DNA of 64,000 nucleotides from CAYUZU01 sp964448675 (GCA_964448675.1 CAYUZU010000006.1:1-64000), one strand, 5' to 3'; positions 39,022 through 47,945 are shown, counted from the first letter of the stretch. A program made the numbers and translations. The notes: generated by a model not told the origin, from the sequence alone.

Positions 39022-40464
39022 TCACCGCCGGCGACGTGGGCGTGGGAAGCGGCTTCCGAGCGTCCGGCGCGGGTACCGGCTTGCGGGATCGGTGGCCGCC
39101 ACTTCACGACGCGGGACGCACTTCCGCGTGGTTGCGATAACACCCCGGTCGGCATCTCGTGACGATTCGCGCACCACCGCAGTGCTCGTAGGTGCGTGCC
39201 CGGGTGTGTTAACACGGTTCAGCTGTTGATCGATCAGGCTCTCTATATCGGTCAGCTCTCGACCCTGCTCGGGCGTCACAAACGTGAGCGCGTGACCACT
39301 GTTACCCATACGGGCGGTGCGGCCGATGCGGTGCACGTAAACCGCCGGGTCCGCGGGGATGTCATAGTTCACGATGTGCGAGACGCCCGTCACGTCGAGG
39401 CCACGCGAGGCCAGGTCGGTCGCGACGAGCACGTTCAGTCGGCCGGCGCGCAGGTCGTTGAGCACACGCGTCCGGCGTCCCTGGGCGAGACCGCCGTGAA
39501 TCTCGGCGCAGGCCACGTTCGCCCGCGTGAGTTGTCGCGCGACCCTGGTCGCGCCGCGCTTCGTCCTCGTGAAGACGATGGCCAGGCTGGGCGAGGTCTG
39601 CTCGAGAAACCCCCGCAGCACCCGCAACTTGTCGCGGGCCTCCACGGTCATGTAGTCCTGCCTGACTTCGTCGACCGTCAAGCAGTCGGCGGAGACATTG
39701 ACCTCCACAGGATTGCGCATGAGGCCATGGGCCAACCGGCGAATATCCTCGGTCATGGTGGCCGAGACGAAGATCGTCTGACGATCGCGGGCAACGCTCG
39801 CCATGATGCGGCGAATGTCGTCGCGGAAGCCAATGTCGAGCATTCGATCGACTTCGTCGAGAACGGCCAGCCTTGCGCGGCCGAGGTCGAGTGCCCGGCG
39901 CTGAATCAGGTCAAGGATGCGTCCTGGCGTACCGACCACGATGTCGACGCCCTTCTTCAATTCGCGCAGGTTCGCTCCGATGCCGGTGCCGCCGTAGACG
40001 ACCAGCGTGCGCGGCGGCTGGTCCGGGCTCAGTAGTCGTACCTGCTCGCCGACCTGGACCGCCAGCTCGCGCGTCGGAACCAGGACCAATCCCTGCACGC
40101 CACCCCCACGATTCACGCAGTGCAACAGGGGCAGCGTAAACGCGGCGGTCTTGCCCGTGCCAGTGCGTGCCTGCCCCAGGCAGTCACGCCCGGCCAGCGC
40201 CGGTGGAATCAACTCGCGTTGAATATCGGTCGGCTTGTGAAACCCGGCGCGTTCCACCGCGGCGAGCAAGCCGCCGGACAGGCCCAGTCCAACAAAACCC
40301 GCCGTGCGCGTACCGCCCTCCGTTGGCGTCTGCGGCGGCGCGACGTTCGCGGCCCGCTGTTGGAAGCGCCCGCGTTGGCGGCGCCTTCCGGCCACACGCT
40401 GTGTCGAATCTCGTTCACTCTGCGACTTACGTACTTCTTCCATTCTAGATACTGCTTCTGACAC
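39022..40464 (-). CDS. DEAD-box RNA helicase (RhlE/SrmB-like)
   Basis: 480 residues. Motifs in order: the GFHKPTDIQ Q-motif, Walker A ARTGTGKT, PTRELA, GG, TPGR, motif II as DEVD (LDEVDRML, not DEAD), SAT, then the C-terminal core with IVFTRTKRGATRVA, ATDLASRGLDV and HRIGRTARMG. It unwinds RNA duplexes with ATP, probably aiding ribosome assembly or cold adaptation. The C-terminal tail is Arg/Ser-rich (RRTLGSRFPRPRRRR), suited to RNA binding. The GTG start at 40464 has GGAG with a 6-base spacer. The next minus-strand gene upstream encodes an RRM protein. Confidence 0.93.
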   Translation of the reverse strand: MSEAVSRMEEVRKSQSERDSTQRVAGRRRQRGRFQQRAANVAPPQTPTEGGTRTAGFVGLGLSGGLLAAVERAGFHKPTDIQRELIPPALAGRDCLGQARTGTGKTAAFTLPLLHCVNRGGGVQGLVLVPTRELAVQVGEQVRLLSPDQPPRTLVVYGGTGIGANLRELKKGVDIVVGTPGRILDLIQRRALDLGRARLAVLDEVDRMLDIGFRDDIRRIMASVARDRQTIFVSATMTEDIRRLAHGLMRNPVEVNVSADCLTVDEVRQDYMTVEARDKLRVLRGFLEQTSPSLAIVFTRTKRGATRVARQLTRANVACAEIHGGLAQGRRTRVLNDLRAGRLNVLVATDLASRGLDVTGVSHIVNYDIPADPAVYVHRIGRTARMGNSGHALTFVTPEQGRELTDIESLIDQQLNRVNTPGHAPTSTAVVRESSRDADRGVIATTRKCVPRREVAATDPASRYPRRTLGSRFPRPRRRR

Positions 40465-40647
40465 TCAATACTCCACGGGCCGGGCACTGCCACGGCCGCC
40501 AGTCGGTCTGAAAAACCGTGTTGGTTGAATCGGGGCCGCCGCACAGGCAGCCCGCATGTGCCCCGTGGCACACTGACTTAATCGGGGCTCGGCCCCCCAT
40601 TGGCAAGGCGCATACGTCGCCGTCGGCTCGTGCCGTGGAGCCGCAAT

Positions 40648-40684
40648 GGACGGGGGAAGGCCGCGTGTTGCGGCCCTCCCGTCC
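40648..40684 (-). terminator. Hairpin downstream of the RRM gene
   Basis: GGACGGG ... GGCCGC/GCGGCC ... CCCGTCC forms two stacked stems with a small internal bulge, 26 bases after the RRM stop. No T tract. Confidence 0.5.
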
Positions 40685-40709
40685 GCCGTATTGGATCAAG
40701 GGGAGAGAT

Positions 40710-41018
40710 CTAGCGACGTCCGCCGTAGCCCCCGCGACCCCCGCCGCCGTAGCCGCCACCACTGCGCGGCTCGCGCGGCTTGGCTTCGTTGACGGTCAGG
40801 GCGCGGCCGCCGTGATCTTGTCCGTTCAGCGCGGTGATCGCGGCCTGTGCTTCAGCATCGGAACCCATTTCGACGAAGCCAAAGCCCTTGCTCTGGCCCG
40901 TCGAGCGGTCCTCGATAACCTGTGCGCTGGCGACCGTGCCGTGCGCAGCGAAGAGTTGCTCCAAATCAGAACTGCTCACGCCATAGCCCAAGTTTCCGAC
41001 ATACAGTTTCCTACCCAT
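40710..41018 (-). CDS. RRM-type RNA-binding protein, Gly-rich tail
   Basis: 102 residues. One RNA recognition motif with RNP2 LYVGNL (residues 5-10) and RNP1 KGFGFVEM (near 45), then a glycine/arginine tail (GGGYGGGGRGGYGGRR). This is the bacterial RRM type found in cyanobacteria, planctomycetes and others, often cold-induced. It would bind RNA in the cytoplasm and pairs logically with the DEAD-box helicase downstream. ATG at 41018 has AGGAG 8 bases upstream. Confidence 0.95.
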   Translation of the reverse strand: MGRKLYVGNLGYGVSSSDLEQLFAAHGTVASAQVIEDRSTGQSKGFGFVEMGSDAEAQAAITALNGQDHGGRALTVNEAKPREPRSGGGYGGGGRGGYGGRR

Positions 41019-41340
41019 CGTATTTCTCCTATCGATGGAATGCGTAACCCGTTGCTTTACTTTCAGGGTTGCCGTTGAAAGTGACCGTGGTTCCGGCCAG
41101 GAAGGAGGGAGTACGATCTAGGCAGTAAGTTGCAGGACTTGCGGCACAACGCCGAGTCTCGGCCTCGTTCGTGAATCCGACCACCCGTATTGTAGCGGGG
41201 ATCGGCAGGATGTACAGGGGCTATTCTTGACACTGGCAAGCGGCGGCGGGCGATTTTCGGGCCCCGGCGGGCCTTCGCCGGAAGTCTGCCAGCGGTCCCC
41301 GCAATCCTGGCGACGGCGGGTGGCTCACGGCTCCCAAGCG
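41019..41340 (-). other. 322-bp leader upstream of the RRM gene
   Basis: No gene seen. The first 170 bases upstream of the RRM ATG would be a long 5' UTR if the promoter at 41189-41216 is used, as is common for cold-shock genes. No coding or RNA family is recognised. Confidence 0.4.
41189..41216 (-). promoter_or_regulatory. Possible promoter of the RRM gene
   Basis: Minus strand TGTACA (41216-41211), 16-base spacer, TACAAT (41194-41189). The -10 matches 5 of 6 and the -35 4 of 6. It would give a leader of about 165 bases. Confidence 0.4.
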
Positions 41341-42819
41341 TCAATACGTGCCGAGGCATGGGGCTTTCGGTTCGGGCGGCAATGGGAGACCCGGCTCTGC
41401 GGGCTCATGGGCCGTGGCGTGGAGGCAAGGCCGCGACGCCAGAAAGTCGCGGCAGCTCCTTTGACTCTGGCGGATGTTCTTGCGGTAGGACAGGTTGGCC
41501 ACGAGCGCGATCAGCGGCTGGCGACGGTGCCATAGGCTGTCCCAGACGCGACGAATCGTGTTCCACAGGGAGTAGAATGCGCCATCGCACGCCTCCATCT
41601 CCTGGGCCAGATCGGCACGCGTGAAGCGCAGATAGCGGGCGACTGGGAACGTGAGCGTGTAATACTGCCAATCTTCCGGGACCCTGCCGGTGGCGAGGCG
41701 ACGCTGCGATTCCAGGTCGTCCCACAACCGCGTGCCCGGTAACGGCGTCAGGAAGAGCGCATTCAGAATGTCCACGCCGTAGTGCGTCGCCGCAGCGGCG
41801 ATTCGCTCGCCGATGCCCGGCTCGTCGGTATCCAACCCCATGATGAACGAACCGACGACCAGTATCTTGTGGCGTTGGATGCGACGCACGGACGCCGCCA
41901 TGTCCCGGCCGTTGAGCAAGTTGAATTTCTTGCCGACCTCCTTGAGGCCCGCGACGGTCGGCGACTCGAAGCCGATGAACACGCCGGCGCAACCGGCGCG
42001 GGCGGCGAGCGCCAGCAGCTCATCGTCGTCGGCCATGTTGATGGTGACCTGTGCGATCCAGCGTTTGTTGAGCCTGGCCTGGATCATGGCACGAAGAAGC
42101 TCCTTGGTCCGGGCGATGTGCGATTGGCTCGTACCGATCAGGTTATCATCGACGACCAGCACCAGCTTCTCCCGAATCAGCCCGAATTCGCGAACAACGT
42201 CGGCGACCGGTCGTTGGCGGTAGCGAAAGCCGCTAAACGAGGTCACGCTGCAGAAGCTGCAATTGAGCGGGCAACCGCGCGTTGTCTGGATCGACCCGAA
42301 AGCGTAGTCGCCGGCGAGCAGATCGTGGCGGGCCGGCGGCATGGAGTCCATTGTCGCATGCGCTCCCTCGTAGCGGGGCTGCAAGGTGCCATGCCTGGCA
42401 TCGTCGAGGACTCGTCCCCAAACCTGCTCGGCTTCGCCCGTTACAATGGAATCAACGTGGGCCGCGGCCTCATCCGGGCGCACCGTGGCGTGAATACCGC
42501 CCATGACGACCGGGACGCCGCGCTCGCGAAACTCAGCGGCGAGCTGGTACGCGCGGTTCGCCTGCGACGTGAACGCGGTCACGCCGACCAGGTCCGGAGG
42601 CGGCAGCTTTTCGTACTCCGGCTTGCGGATGTTCTCGTCGATGATCGTGATCTGCCATTCCGCAGGCGTGAGCGCCGCGAGCGTCAGCAGCCCCAGGGGC
42701 TTCCAGACGCGGTAGCGATTCCAGCGGCTGCGTTTGAGGTCGGTCAGGCCCGCGAGCAGGTTGCGGGGATTGATCAGGTAAATGCGAATAACTGTGGTCC
42801 TCTCGTTATGCGTGTGCAC
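41341..42819 (-). CDS. B12-binding-type radical SAM protein (3rd of operon)
   Basis: 492 residues. An N-terminal cobalamin-binding-type Rossmann domain (YLINPRNLL...PPPDLVGVTAFTSQANRAYQLAAEFRERGVPVVMGGIHATVRP) is followed by the radical SAM core with CPLNCSFC (Cys183/187/190), and VDDNLIGTSQSH. Such proteins form a [4Fe-4S] cluster, cleave SAM to a 5'-deoxyadenosyl radical and often methylate or rearrange lipids, pigments or antibiotics. The C-terminal part (about 390-480) is helical and basic. The GTG start is uncertain; a GAGAGG site lies inside the frame near 42800 with no good start after it. Last gene of the minus-strand operon, 69 bases after the helical protein. Confidence 0.82.
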   Translation of the reverse strand: MHTHNERTTVIRIYLINPRNLLAGLTDLKRSRWNRYRVWKPLGLLTLAALTPAEWQITIIDENIRKPEYEKLPPPDLVGVTAFTSQANRAYQLAAEFRERGVPVVMGGIHATVRPDEAAAHVDSIVTGEAEQVWGRVLDDARHGTLQPRYEGAHATMDSMPPARHDLLAGDYAFGSIQTTRGCPLNCSFCSVTSFSGFRYRQRPVADVVREFGLIREKLVLVVDDNLIGTSQSHIARTKELLRAMIQARLNKRWIAQVTINMADDDELLALAARAGCAGVFIGFESPTVAGLKEVGKKFNLLNGRDMAASVRRIQRHKILVVGSFIMGLDTDEPGIGERIAAAATHYGVDILNALFLTPLPGTRLWDDLESQRRLATGRVPEDWQYYTLTFPVARYLRFTRADLAQEMEACDGAFYSLWNTIRRVWDSLWHRRQPLIALVANLSYRKNIRQSQRSCRDFLASRPCLHATAHEPAEPGLPLPPEPKAPCLGTY

Positions 42820-42888
42820 CGAGCGCGTCGAGCCCGGGCCGCGTGGTGTCGTCAGTTCGGAAGATCGATGGTTCCCATGTAGACGCGT

Positions 42889-43377
42889 TCATTCGGGCGC
42901 GTCCCTCTTCCGGCTGCGTGAGCGCTGCAGCAGCTTCAGTTCCTTCCGGCCGTGGGCGTTCAAGTCGTCAAGGTAGCGCTCAAGCTCGGTACAGACCCTC
43001 TGGAGCGTACCGACGTCATCTGGCGAAACGTACTCCAGCCGGAGCACGACGCCCTCAAAGGCGGCTTGCAGCGTTTCGCGGGCCCTTCGCAGCGCCTGAA
43101 CTTCACTGGTCAGTTCCGGCGTCGCGGTGGTAATCAGATGCAGGTAGCCCGGCTGGTCAGCGAGCACCCGTGTGCGGCTGAGTTGCCGCTCGAACGAACG
43201 GGCGACGGAGCGCAGCGTCGAGAGTTTGCGGGTGTTACCGCGTTCGCGTGTCATCCACTGGAGCGTGGTTCGCAGAGACCGCTCAATACTCAGCAGCAGC
43301 CGCAGTTCGATCTGAATCTGCGTGGCGATCTCTTCAGATTCAGCGCGGTCGTAGGCCGTGGGTTCCGGGTTGTCCAT
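42889..43377 (-). CDS. Small helical protein inside the radical SAM operon
   Basis: 162 residues, almost wholly alpha-helical and charged (TAYDRAESEEIATQIQIELRLLLSIERSLRTTLQWM; ALRRARETLQAAFEGVVLRL), with no cysteines, membrane span or known motif. Likely a four-helix bundle or coiled coil. Its ATG overlaps the previous gene's stop as TGATG, so translation is coupled to radical SAM protein 2. That tight linkage suggests a subunit or adaptor of the radical SAM pathway. I do not recognise the family. Confidence 0.72.
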   Translation of the reverse strand: MDNPEPTAYDRAESEEIATQIQIELRLLLSIERSLRTTLQWMTRERGNTRKLSTLRSVARSFERQLSRTRVLADQPGYLHLITTATPELTSEVQALRRARETLQAAFEGVVLRLEYVSPDDVGTLQRVCTELERYLDDLNAHGRKELKLLQRSRSRKRDAPE

Positions 43378-45029
43378 CAGTGGCCTTCTTTCGATGCCGT
43401 CAGTGGCAGCGGCTGGACGGCTCGGATACCCTCGACCGTGTTGTCAGCAGCATGCGGATGTGAATACACCAAGGCCTCCCGGCGCCGACGCTTACGCGCC
43501 CGATGCCGGTCTTTGCGCCACGCATGCTTGAGCGCGGCCACAATGACCTGCGGAAGACGCGGCAAGAAGCCGGGAAGGAAGGCTAACGCATCGTTCCGGA
43601 TCCCCTTGATGCCCACGCGGGCGATCTGTCCCGGCGTGTAGAACTGGCGATAGATGCGTTTGCGCAGGTCGCCGAGCTGCGCCACCGAGCACGCATCGGA
43701 GTAGATCCTTCCACTGCGAGCCACGTGGTAGCCGGGGCTGTTGGCGACGAGCTCGTCCAGCCCCGAGTGCGGGCTGGAGCGCCGCACCGAGAGGGCGATC
43801 GTGTCCAAGCCCAGCTCGTGTGCGAACGGCGCGATCCGGAGCATCTCGTCGACACTCTCGCCGATACACCCGAGGATGAAGTAGCCGTGAAGGATCATGC
43901 GACCGCGGCGCAGGACTGCGAAGTGCCCGCGGATCCGCGCGGCATCGAAGCCTTTGCGCATGAACCGCAGCGTCTTGTCGTGGGCGGACTCGACACCCGG
44001 CATCAGCATGGAGAACCCGGCTCGTTCCATCTTGCGCAGAACGTCTGGCCGCTTGGCGACCTCCGGGCGGGCATTGACGAAGTAGCGCTTGCGAATCCCG
44101 CGTGCGATGATCAGGTCGCAGATACGTTCCACGCGGTCCATGTCGTGCGTGAACAGATCATCCACGAAGCGGATCAGCCGCGCGTGCATCTCCTCCAGCT
44201 CGTCCACCACGGACTCTGGTGATCGTGCCGTCCAACGGCGCATCTCGCCCCACGGGTTGCGATTGAACGAGCAGAAGGTGCAGTGGTTCGGACAGCCGCG
44301 TGACGTGGCGATGGAATCGACGTCGATCCCGGCGCGGGCCCCCTTGCTGGTGACCGTGTAGTTCTGCCGTCGAATCCGCCGGTCGGGGTAGAGGTCATCG
44401 CGTAATTTTCCCAGACGCCGATTCGGGTTGTGTCGAATGTGGCCGGCGCGCCGATAGCTCAGCCCCGCGATCTCGCCCAGGGGCGCGCCGCGACAGAGCT
44501 CGTCCATCGCCTCCTCGCCATCACCGCGGATGACTGCGTCGACATTCGGGAAGCCCGCCAGCCACCGCCCGGGGTCTTCCGTCGCATGCCAGCCGCCGAT
44601 TACCGTGAGAATCGCCGGCGGTATCGAGCGAATCTGCTCCTCGAGGAATTCGCGGTCCCGGTCCCAGTTGATCGAGAAGCACACCAGGTCCGTGTCCGGT
44701 CGCAGGGAATCCAGTGTTCGGCCTGGCACCATGCGCAGGTCAACCAGGTCGATGGACCGGGCGTACCGCTTCACCACGGCTGCGACGAACTCCAGCCCCA
44801 ACGGCGGGAAGAAACCGGCCTCGTTGAGTTCGCGCCGGTAGCGGTACACGCACAGTGCGTGCGCGAATCTCGGAGCCGCCACGCCCGTCACAACAGGTGA
44901 CGGGGCTGACTGAACGGCGGACCGCGCGATTCGGCGCGCCTTCTGTAGCGTATCATTTGTGCGGCCGTTCCTCGAGAGATGCGGGGCACGCTGCCGGTTG
45001 GAGGTGCTCACTGTTGACCGTCTGCTCAC
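43377..45029 (-). CDS. B12-binding-type radical SAM protein (2nd of operon)
   Basis: 550 residues from the GTG at 45029, chosen because it overlaps the previous stop by 4 bp (GTGA) and has AGGAG upstream; an in-frame ATG at 45089 would overlap by 64 bp. The N-terminal Rossmann-type domain (LGLEFVAAVVKRYARSIDLVDLRMVPG; TVIGGWHATEDP) precedes the radical SAM motif CPNHCTFC (Cys246/250/253) and FVDDLFTHDMDRV. The C-terminal about 60 residues are strongly basic. This arrangement is shared with magnesium-protoporphyrin cyclase (BchE)-like and hopanoid-modifying enzymes, but the substrate is unknown. Confidence 0.85.
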   Translation of the reverse strand: MSRRSTVSTSNRQRAPHLSRNGRTNDTLQKARRIARSAVQSAPSPVVTGVAAPRFAHALCVYRYRRELNEAGFFPPLGLEFVAAVVKRYARSIDLVDLRMVPGRTLDSLRPDTDLVCFSINWDRDREFLEEQIRSIPPAILTVIGGWHATEDPGRWLAGFPNVDAVIRGDGEEAMDELCRGAPLGEIAGLSYRRAGHIRHNPNRRLGKLRDDLYPDRRIRRQNYTVTSKGARAGIDVDSIATSRGCPNHCTFCSFNRNPWGEMRRWTARSPESVVDELEEMHARLIRFVDDLFTHDMDRVERICDLIIARGIRKRYFVNARPEVAKRPDVLRKMERAGFSMLMPGVESAHDKTLRFMRKGFDAARIRGHFAVLRRGRMILHGYFILGCIGESVDEMLRIAPFAHELGLDTIALSVRRSSPHSGLDELVANSPGYHVARSGRIYSDACSVAQLGDLRKRIYRQFYTPGQIARVGIKGIRNDALAFLPGFLPRLPQVIVAALKHAWRKDRHRARKRRRREALVYSHPHAADNTVEGIRAVQPLPLTASKEGH

Positions 45030-47032
45030 CTGTTCGTCTCCTGGCCCGCAGTCCGCGTGCGTGAGCACCGGGGATCGGACTGCGGACACTCATGAACAGG
45101 CGCAGAACCGGATGCGCCCCACGCCGATCCGTCATATGCCGCGTCTTGGCGGCGCGCCGACAAGACACCGGGCGGCACCGCGGACGGCCGTTCGCCAGCC
45201 GCAGCCTGATCGCGCGGCACGTCCCGCATCGGCAGGTGCTCGGTAGCCCAGTTGATCTCGTTTCCGCTGGCAGCGTCGAGCATGGGGATCCGCGCGGGCG
45301 CGAGGCCGTTGAACGGTTCGATCGGCCCGCGCCTGAGCCGCCAGGCCCACGCGAGCATCCGGGGGATCGTCAGCAACAGTCCGACTTGCCCGATCACCTG
45401 GTACATGACTCGCTTCGGGCTAACCGAGTCTTTGCGAATGCCAAACACGGTACGGATCGTGTTGATCGGGTTGTAGAAGCTGACGTAGGCCCACAGCAGG
45501 TTCAATTGCTGTCGCCAGGGACGCGGATGGTGGGATGCGACGACGTGGTTGCCATCCTGGAAGGCGTTTGGCACAGGGCTGCCGCCCACGCGCTCATATA
45601 CGCCGCCGGAAGTCAGCGCCGGCTCCAGGTCCCGCGTACCAATCGCCGGCCCCAGGTAGGTACATTGGTAACTGACCGCGCCTTGGGCGAACACGTAGCG
45701 GGCCTGGTTCAGCAGCCCGGAGAGGTCGCCCGCCGACGAGCGCAACGGCTGGGCGTCGCTGTGGATCATCATTACATGCGGCTGTATGCCAAGTTGTTGC
45801 ATCAGCGCAAAGAGCTTTCCGGTACGGTCCGCGCTTTGTCCTTTCTTCACGAGCTTGCCGGTAAGGTCCTCGATTCCGAACCAGATGCCGCGCAAGCCGG
45901 CGTTGCGGCACATTGGCAGCAGATCCCGGTTCCTGTAGACGTCTGCCTGCGTCCCCTCGGTGAAGAACTTGATGCGCTTGCCGAGCGGCACACCATCCGT
46001 CGTGGTCCGGCCCAGCTCACCCATCAGCGACTCGACCGTGTCGCGGTTGTTGAAGAAATTGTCATCGGTTCCGAAGAAGGCAGGAATGCCGAAGTTCTCA
46101 TAGATGTGCTTGATTTCGGCCGCGAAGCGCTCGGGACTCTTGTGCCGCCAGGTACGCTGATTGAACGCCGGAATCGGGCAATACGGGCAGTTGAACCGGC
46201 AACCCTGTGTCGCGATCACCGAGGCGATGGGAGAGCGCTGCGCCACACGCTGCGGCGCGCACGGCCGTGCGGCCAGCGACCGCCGGCGGTGCGGTGGCTC
46301 GAGCATGCGATAGCCGGCGTCGGGCAGTGGGTATTCGTCGAGGTCGCGCAGCAGTCGCTGCACGCCGGTATTGACGGCAGTCGGTGCGTGGGCCGGCGCA
46401 TCCGGCGACAGGTAAACCAGCCCGGGAACCCGGGTCAGTTTGCCCGCCCGTCGCGCCTGATCGAAGGCGTCGCGTGCGGTCACTCGCTGCTGACGATCTG
46501 CCAGCATGGCATGGAGCAAATCCAGCAGTACGAATGCCTCGCCGGTGACGACGCAGTCGGCGCCGATCCCCGGCTGTGGGCCGATCTCGAGGAAATCGGT
46601 CGGCTCGTAAATGGCCTTGGCGCCGCCGGCCAGGATCAGTGGGCGGTCGTCTCCCAGCCGATGCGCATCCCGCACCAGCTCGTACGCCGGCTCCGCGTGC
46701 ACCTGCATCGCCGACACCATGAGGATGTCCAAGGGCCTGCCGTCCAGCCGCATCCGGCTTGGCAGGACCCGCGGCGACCATTGCTGCAGGACGATACGGA
46801 GGTGCTTGAAGCCCGCCGCGTGCAGCACGTCTCCCAGCAGACGAACCGAACACGGGGCCATGCGTTTGTCGGCGTACCAGAATGGCAGCATGCGTGTGCG
46901 GAAGTCGAACGCATTGACGATGCCGATCCGTAATTCGTGCGCTTGCGTGAGTTGCCGTAATGCGTGGACGCGCTGGCCGAACGCACCGTCGGGCAAATAG
47001 ACGTCGTCGCGGCTTCGTCGTGGCAGTTCCAT
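45026..47032 (-). CDS. B12-binding-type radical SAM protein (1st of operon)
   Basis: 668 residues, the largest of three. An N-terminal B12-like domain (DILMVSAMQVHAEPAYELVRDAHRLGDDRPLILAGGAKAIYEP) is followed by the radical SAM motif CRFNCPYC (Cys278/282/285). The long C-terminal portion includes CRNAGLRGIWFGIEDLTGKLVKKG and hydrophobic or aromatic stretches (NLLWAYVSFYNPINTIRTVFGI; VGLLLTIPRMLAWAW) suggesting membrane contact. The stop overlaps the next gene by 4 bp and the start is 3 bases after the IscA-like gene. No quinone-, heme- or hopanoid-pathway genes are in the window to fix the substrate. Confidence 0.85.
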   Translation of the reverse strand: MELPRRSRDDVYLPDGAFGQRVHALRQLTQAHELRIGIVNAFDFRTRMLPFWYADKRMAPCSVRLLGDVLHAAGFKHLRIVLQQWSPRVLPSRMRLDGRPLDILMVSAMQVHAEPAYELVRDAHRLGDDRPLILAGGAKAIYEPTDFLEIGPQPGIGADCVVTGEAFVLLDLLHAMLADRQQRVTARDAFDQARRAGKLTRVPGLVYLSPDAPAHAPTAVNTGVQRLLRDLDEYPLPDAGYRMLEPPHRRRSLAARPCAPQRVAQRSPIASVIATQGCRFNCPYCPIPAFNQRTWRHKSPERFAAEIKHIYENFGIPAFFGTDDNFFNNRDTVESLMGELGRTTTDGVPLGKRIKFFTEGTQADVYRNRDLLPMCRNAGLRGIWFGIEDLTGKLVKKGQSADRTGKLFALMQQLGIQPHVMMIHSDAQPLRSSAGDLSGLLNQARYVFAQGAVSYQCTYLGPAIGTRDLEPALTSGGVYERVGGSPVPNAFQDGNHVVASHHPRPWRQQLNLLWAYVSFYNPINTIRTVFGIRKDSVSPKRVMYQVIGQVGLLLTIPRMLAWAWRLRRGPIEPFNGLAPARIPMLDAASGNEINWATEHLPMRDVPRDQAAAGERPSAVPPGVLSARRQDAAYDGSAWGASGSAPVHECPQSDPRCSRTRTAGQETNR

Positions 47033-47035
47033 CGT

Positions 47036-47320
47036 TCAGTCTCCGCGGTGTTCATTGCGGGACAACTTGAGCCGCTGTCGCCGGCCGTGCTTTCGCGCGT
47101 CCAGCGTCATGTCCGCCATCGCCGCGGACACGGCGTTGTCCAGCAACAGCACCGTTCGGCCGTCATGGCTGAACACCTTGTCGCCGGCGGATTCGCGGTC
47201 GAGCAGCAGCGTCCAGCGCCCCTCCTGGCGCGCAAATCGCAAAGCCATCCCTGCCGCAACGCCGCGGCGGGTCAGTTTGCGGGACAACCGTTCGAGCGCG
47301 GGCTTCGTCACAGACAACAT
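47036..47320 (-). CDS. IscA/HesB-like fold protein lacking the cysteines
   Basis: 94 residues. The layout LSVTKPALERLSRKLTRRG...LRFARQEGRWTLLLDRESAGDKVFSHDGRTVLLLDNAVSAAMADMTLD resembles the A-type Fe-S carrier family (VTDSA...G.R..V..GGCSG...GD.VFE.DG..V.VD....L.G..LDY). None of the three cysteines that bind iron or clusters in that family is present. So it may be an inactive relative, a scaffold or a specificity protein. It is the first gene of the radical SAM operon and lies 3 bases before radical SAM gene 1, so a link to Fe-S or radical SAM maturation is natural but unproven. Confidence 0.55.
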   Translation of the reverse strand: MLSVTKPALERLSRKLTRRGVAAGMALRFARQEGRWTLLLDRESAGDKVFSHDGRTVLLLDNAVSAAMADMTLDARKHGRRQRLKLSRNEHRGD

Positions 47321-47423
47321 CGGTCACCGTCCTTTCGGCTATGTTCGTCCGCCGCAGGGCGGGCGCCCCAAACGGGCGACGCCCACTCGACCGCGTCACC
47401 GGCCTCGCTCCCTCCGGAGCAGG

Positions 47424-47945
47424 TCACGTCCCCGCCGGTCCGGTCCCGGTGGGGCGGTCGTTGCTCCATACGTCCGTCTCGACGTTGCCCGCCAGCAGGA
47501 ACACCTGCACGACGGTGCCGCTCGCGAACGCCCGGACCAGCGTGCCGGTGCTCGGCTCGATCTCCGTCGTTGCCTCGCGCACCTTCACGCCGGCGATCCG
47601 TTCAATCTCGGCGCGCAGGGTACCCGCGGCGCTCGCGAAGAGCTGCTGGTGAAACTCCTGCACCTGGGCCGCCCCATCCGGGTCCTTGGCCAGGGCCTTC
47701 TCCGCTTCCGACAAGGCTCCGTGCAGCGTGATGACCAGCGCGTCATCGCTCAGGACCACCGTCACCGACTTGGGCCGGTGGCCGGTGCGTTCCTGTTCGA
47801 ACACCTTGGCCGCCGCGGCAATCTGCTCCGCCTTGTTCGACTTGGGTTGGTCCAACGGAGTCCGTCCTCGCCGGCCGCTGCCGTCCTTGTTGTAGGTGGC
47901 ACAGAAAAAGCCAATGTGACTGAGCACACGGAGGTGCTCGACCAC
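47424..47945 (-). CDS. DUF2294-like protein (copy 1)
   Basis: Up to 173 residues. It aligns to the DUF2294 pattern: AAAAKVFEQERTGHRPKSVTVVLSDDALVITLHGALSEAEKALA...VKVREATTEIEPSTGTLVRAF. The second copy at 48214 shares the arrangement FEQE...G..P......L..D.LV..L.G.L..AE..L......G. The family function is unknown. The start is uncertain: the GTG at 47945 opens the frame, but a TTG at 47855 with GAGG upstream starts nearer the domain. Divergent to copy 2. Confidence 0.7.
   Translation of the reverse strand: MVEHLRVLSHIGFFCATYNKDGSGRRGRTPLDQPKSNKAEQIAAAAKVFEQERTGHRPKSVTVVLSDDALVITLHGALSEAEKALAKDPDGAAQVQEFHQQLFASAAGTLRAEIERIAGVKVREATTEIEPSTGTLVRAFASGTVVQVFLLAGNVETDVWSNDRPTGTGPAGT

Noticed and set aside
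38733..39215. 160-codon minus-strand frame overlapping the helicase 3' end
   Set aside because: No domain, overlaps a certain gene, no ribosome site.
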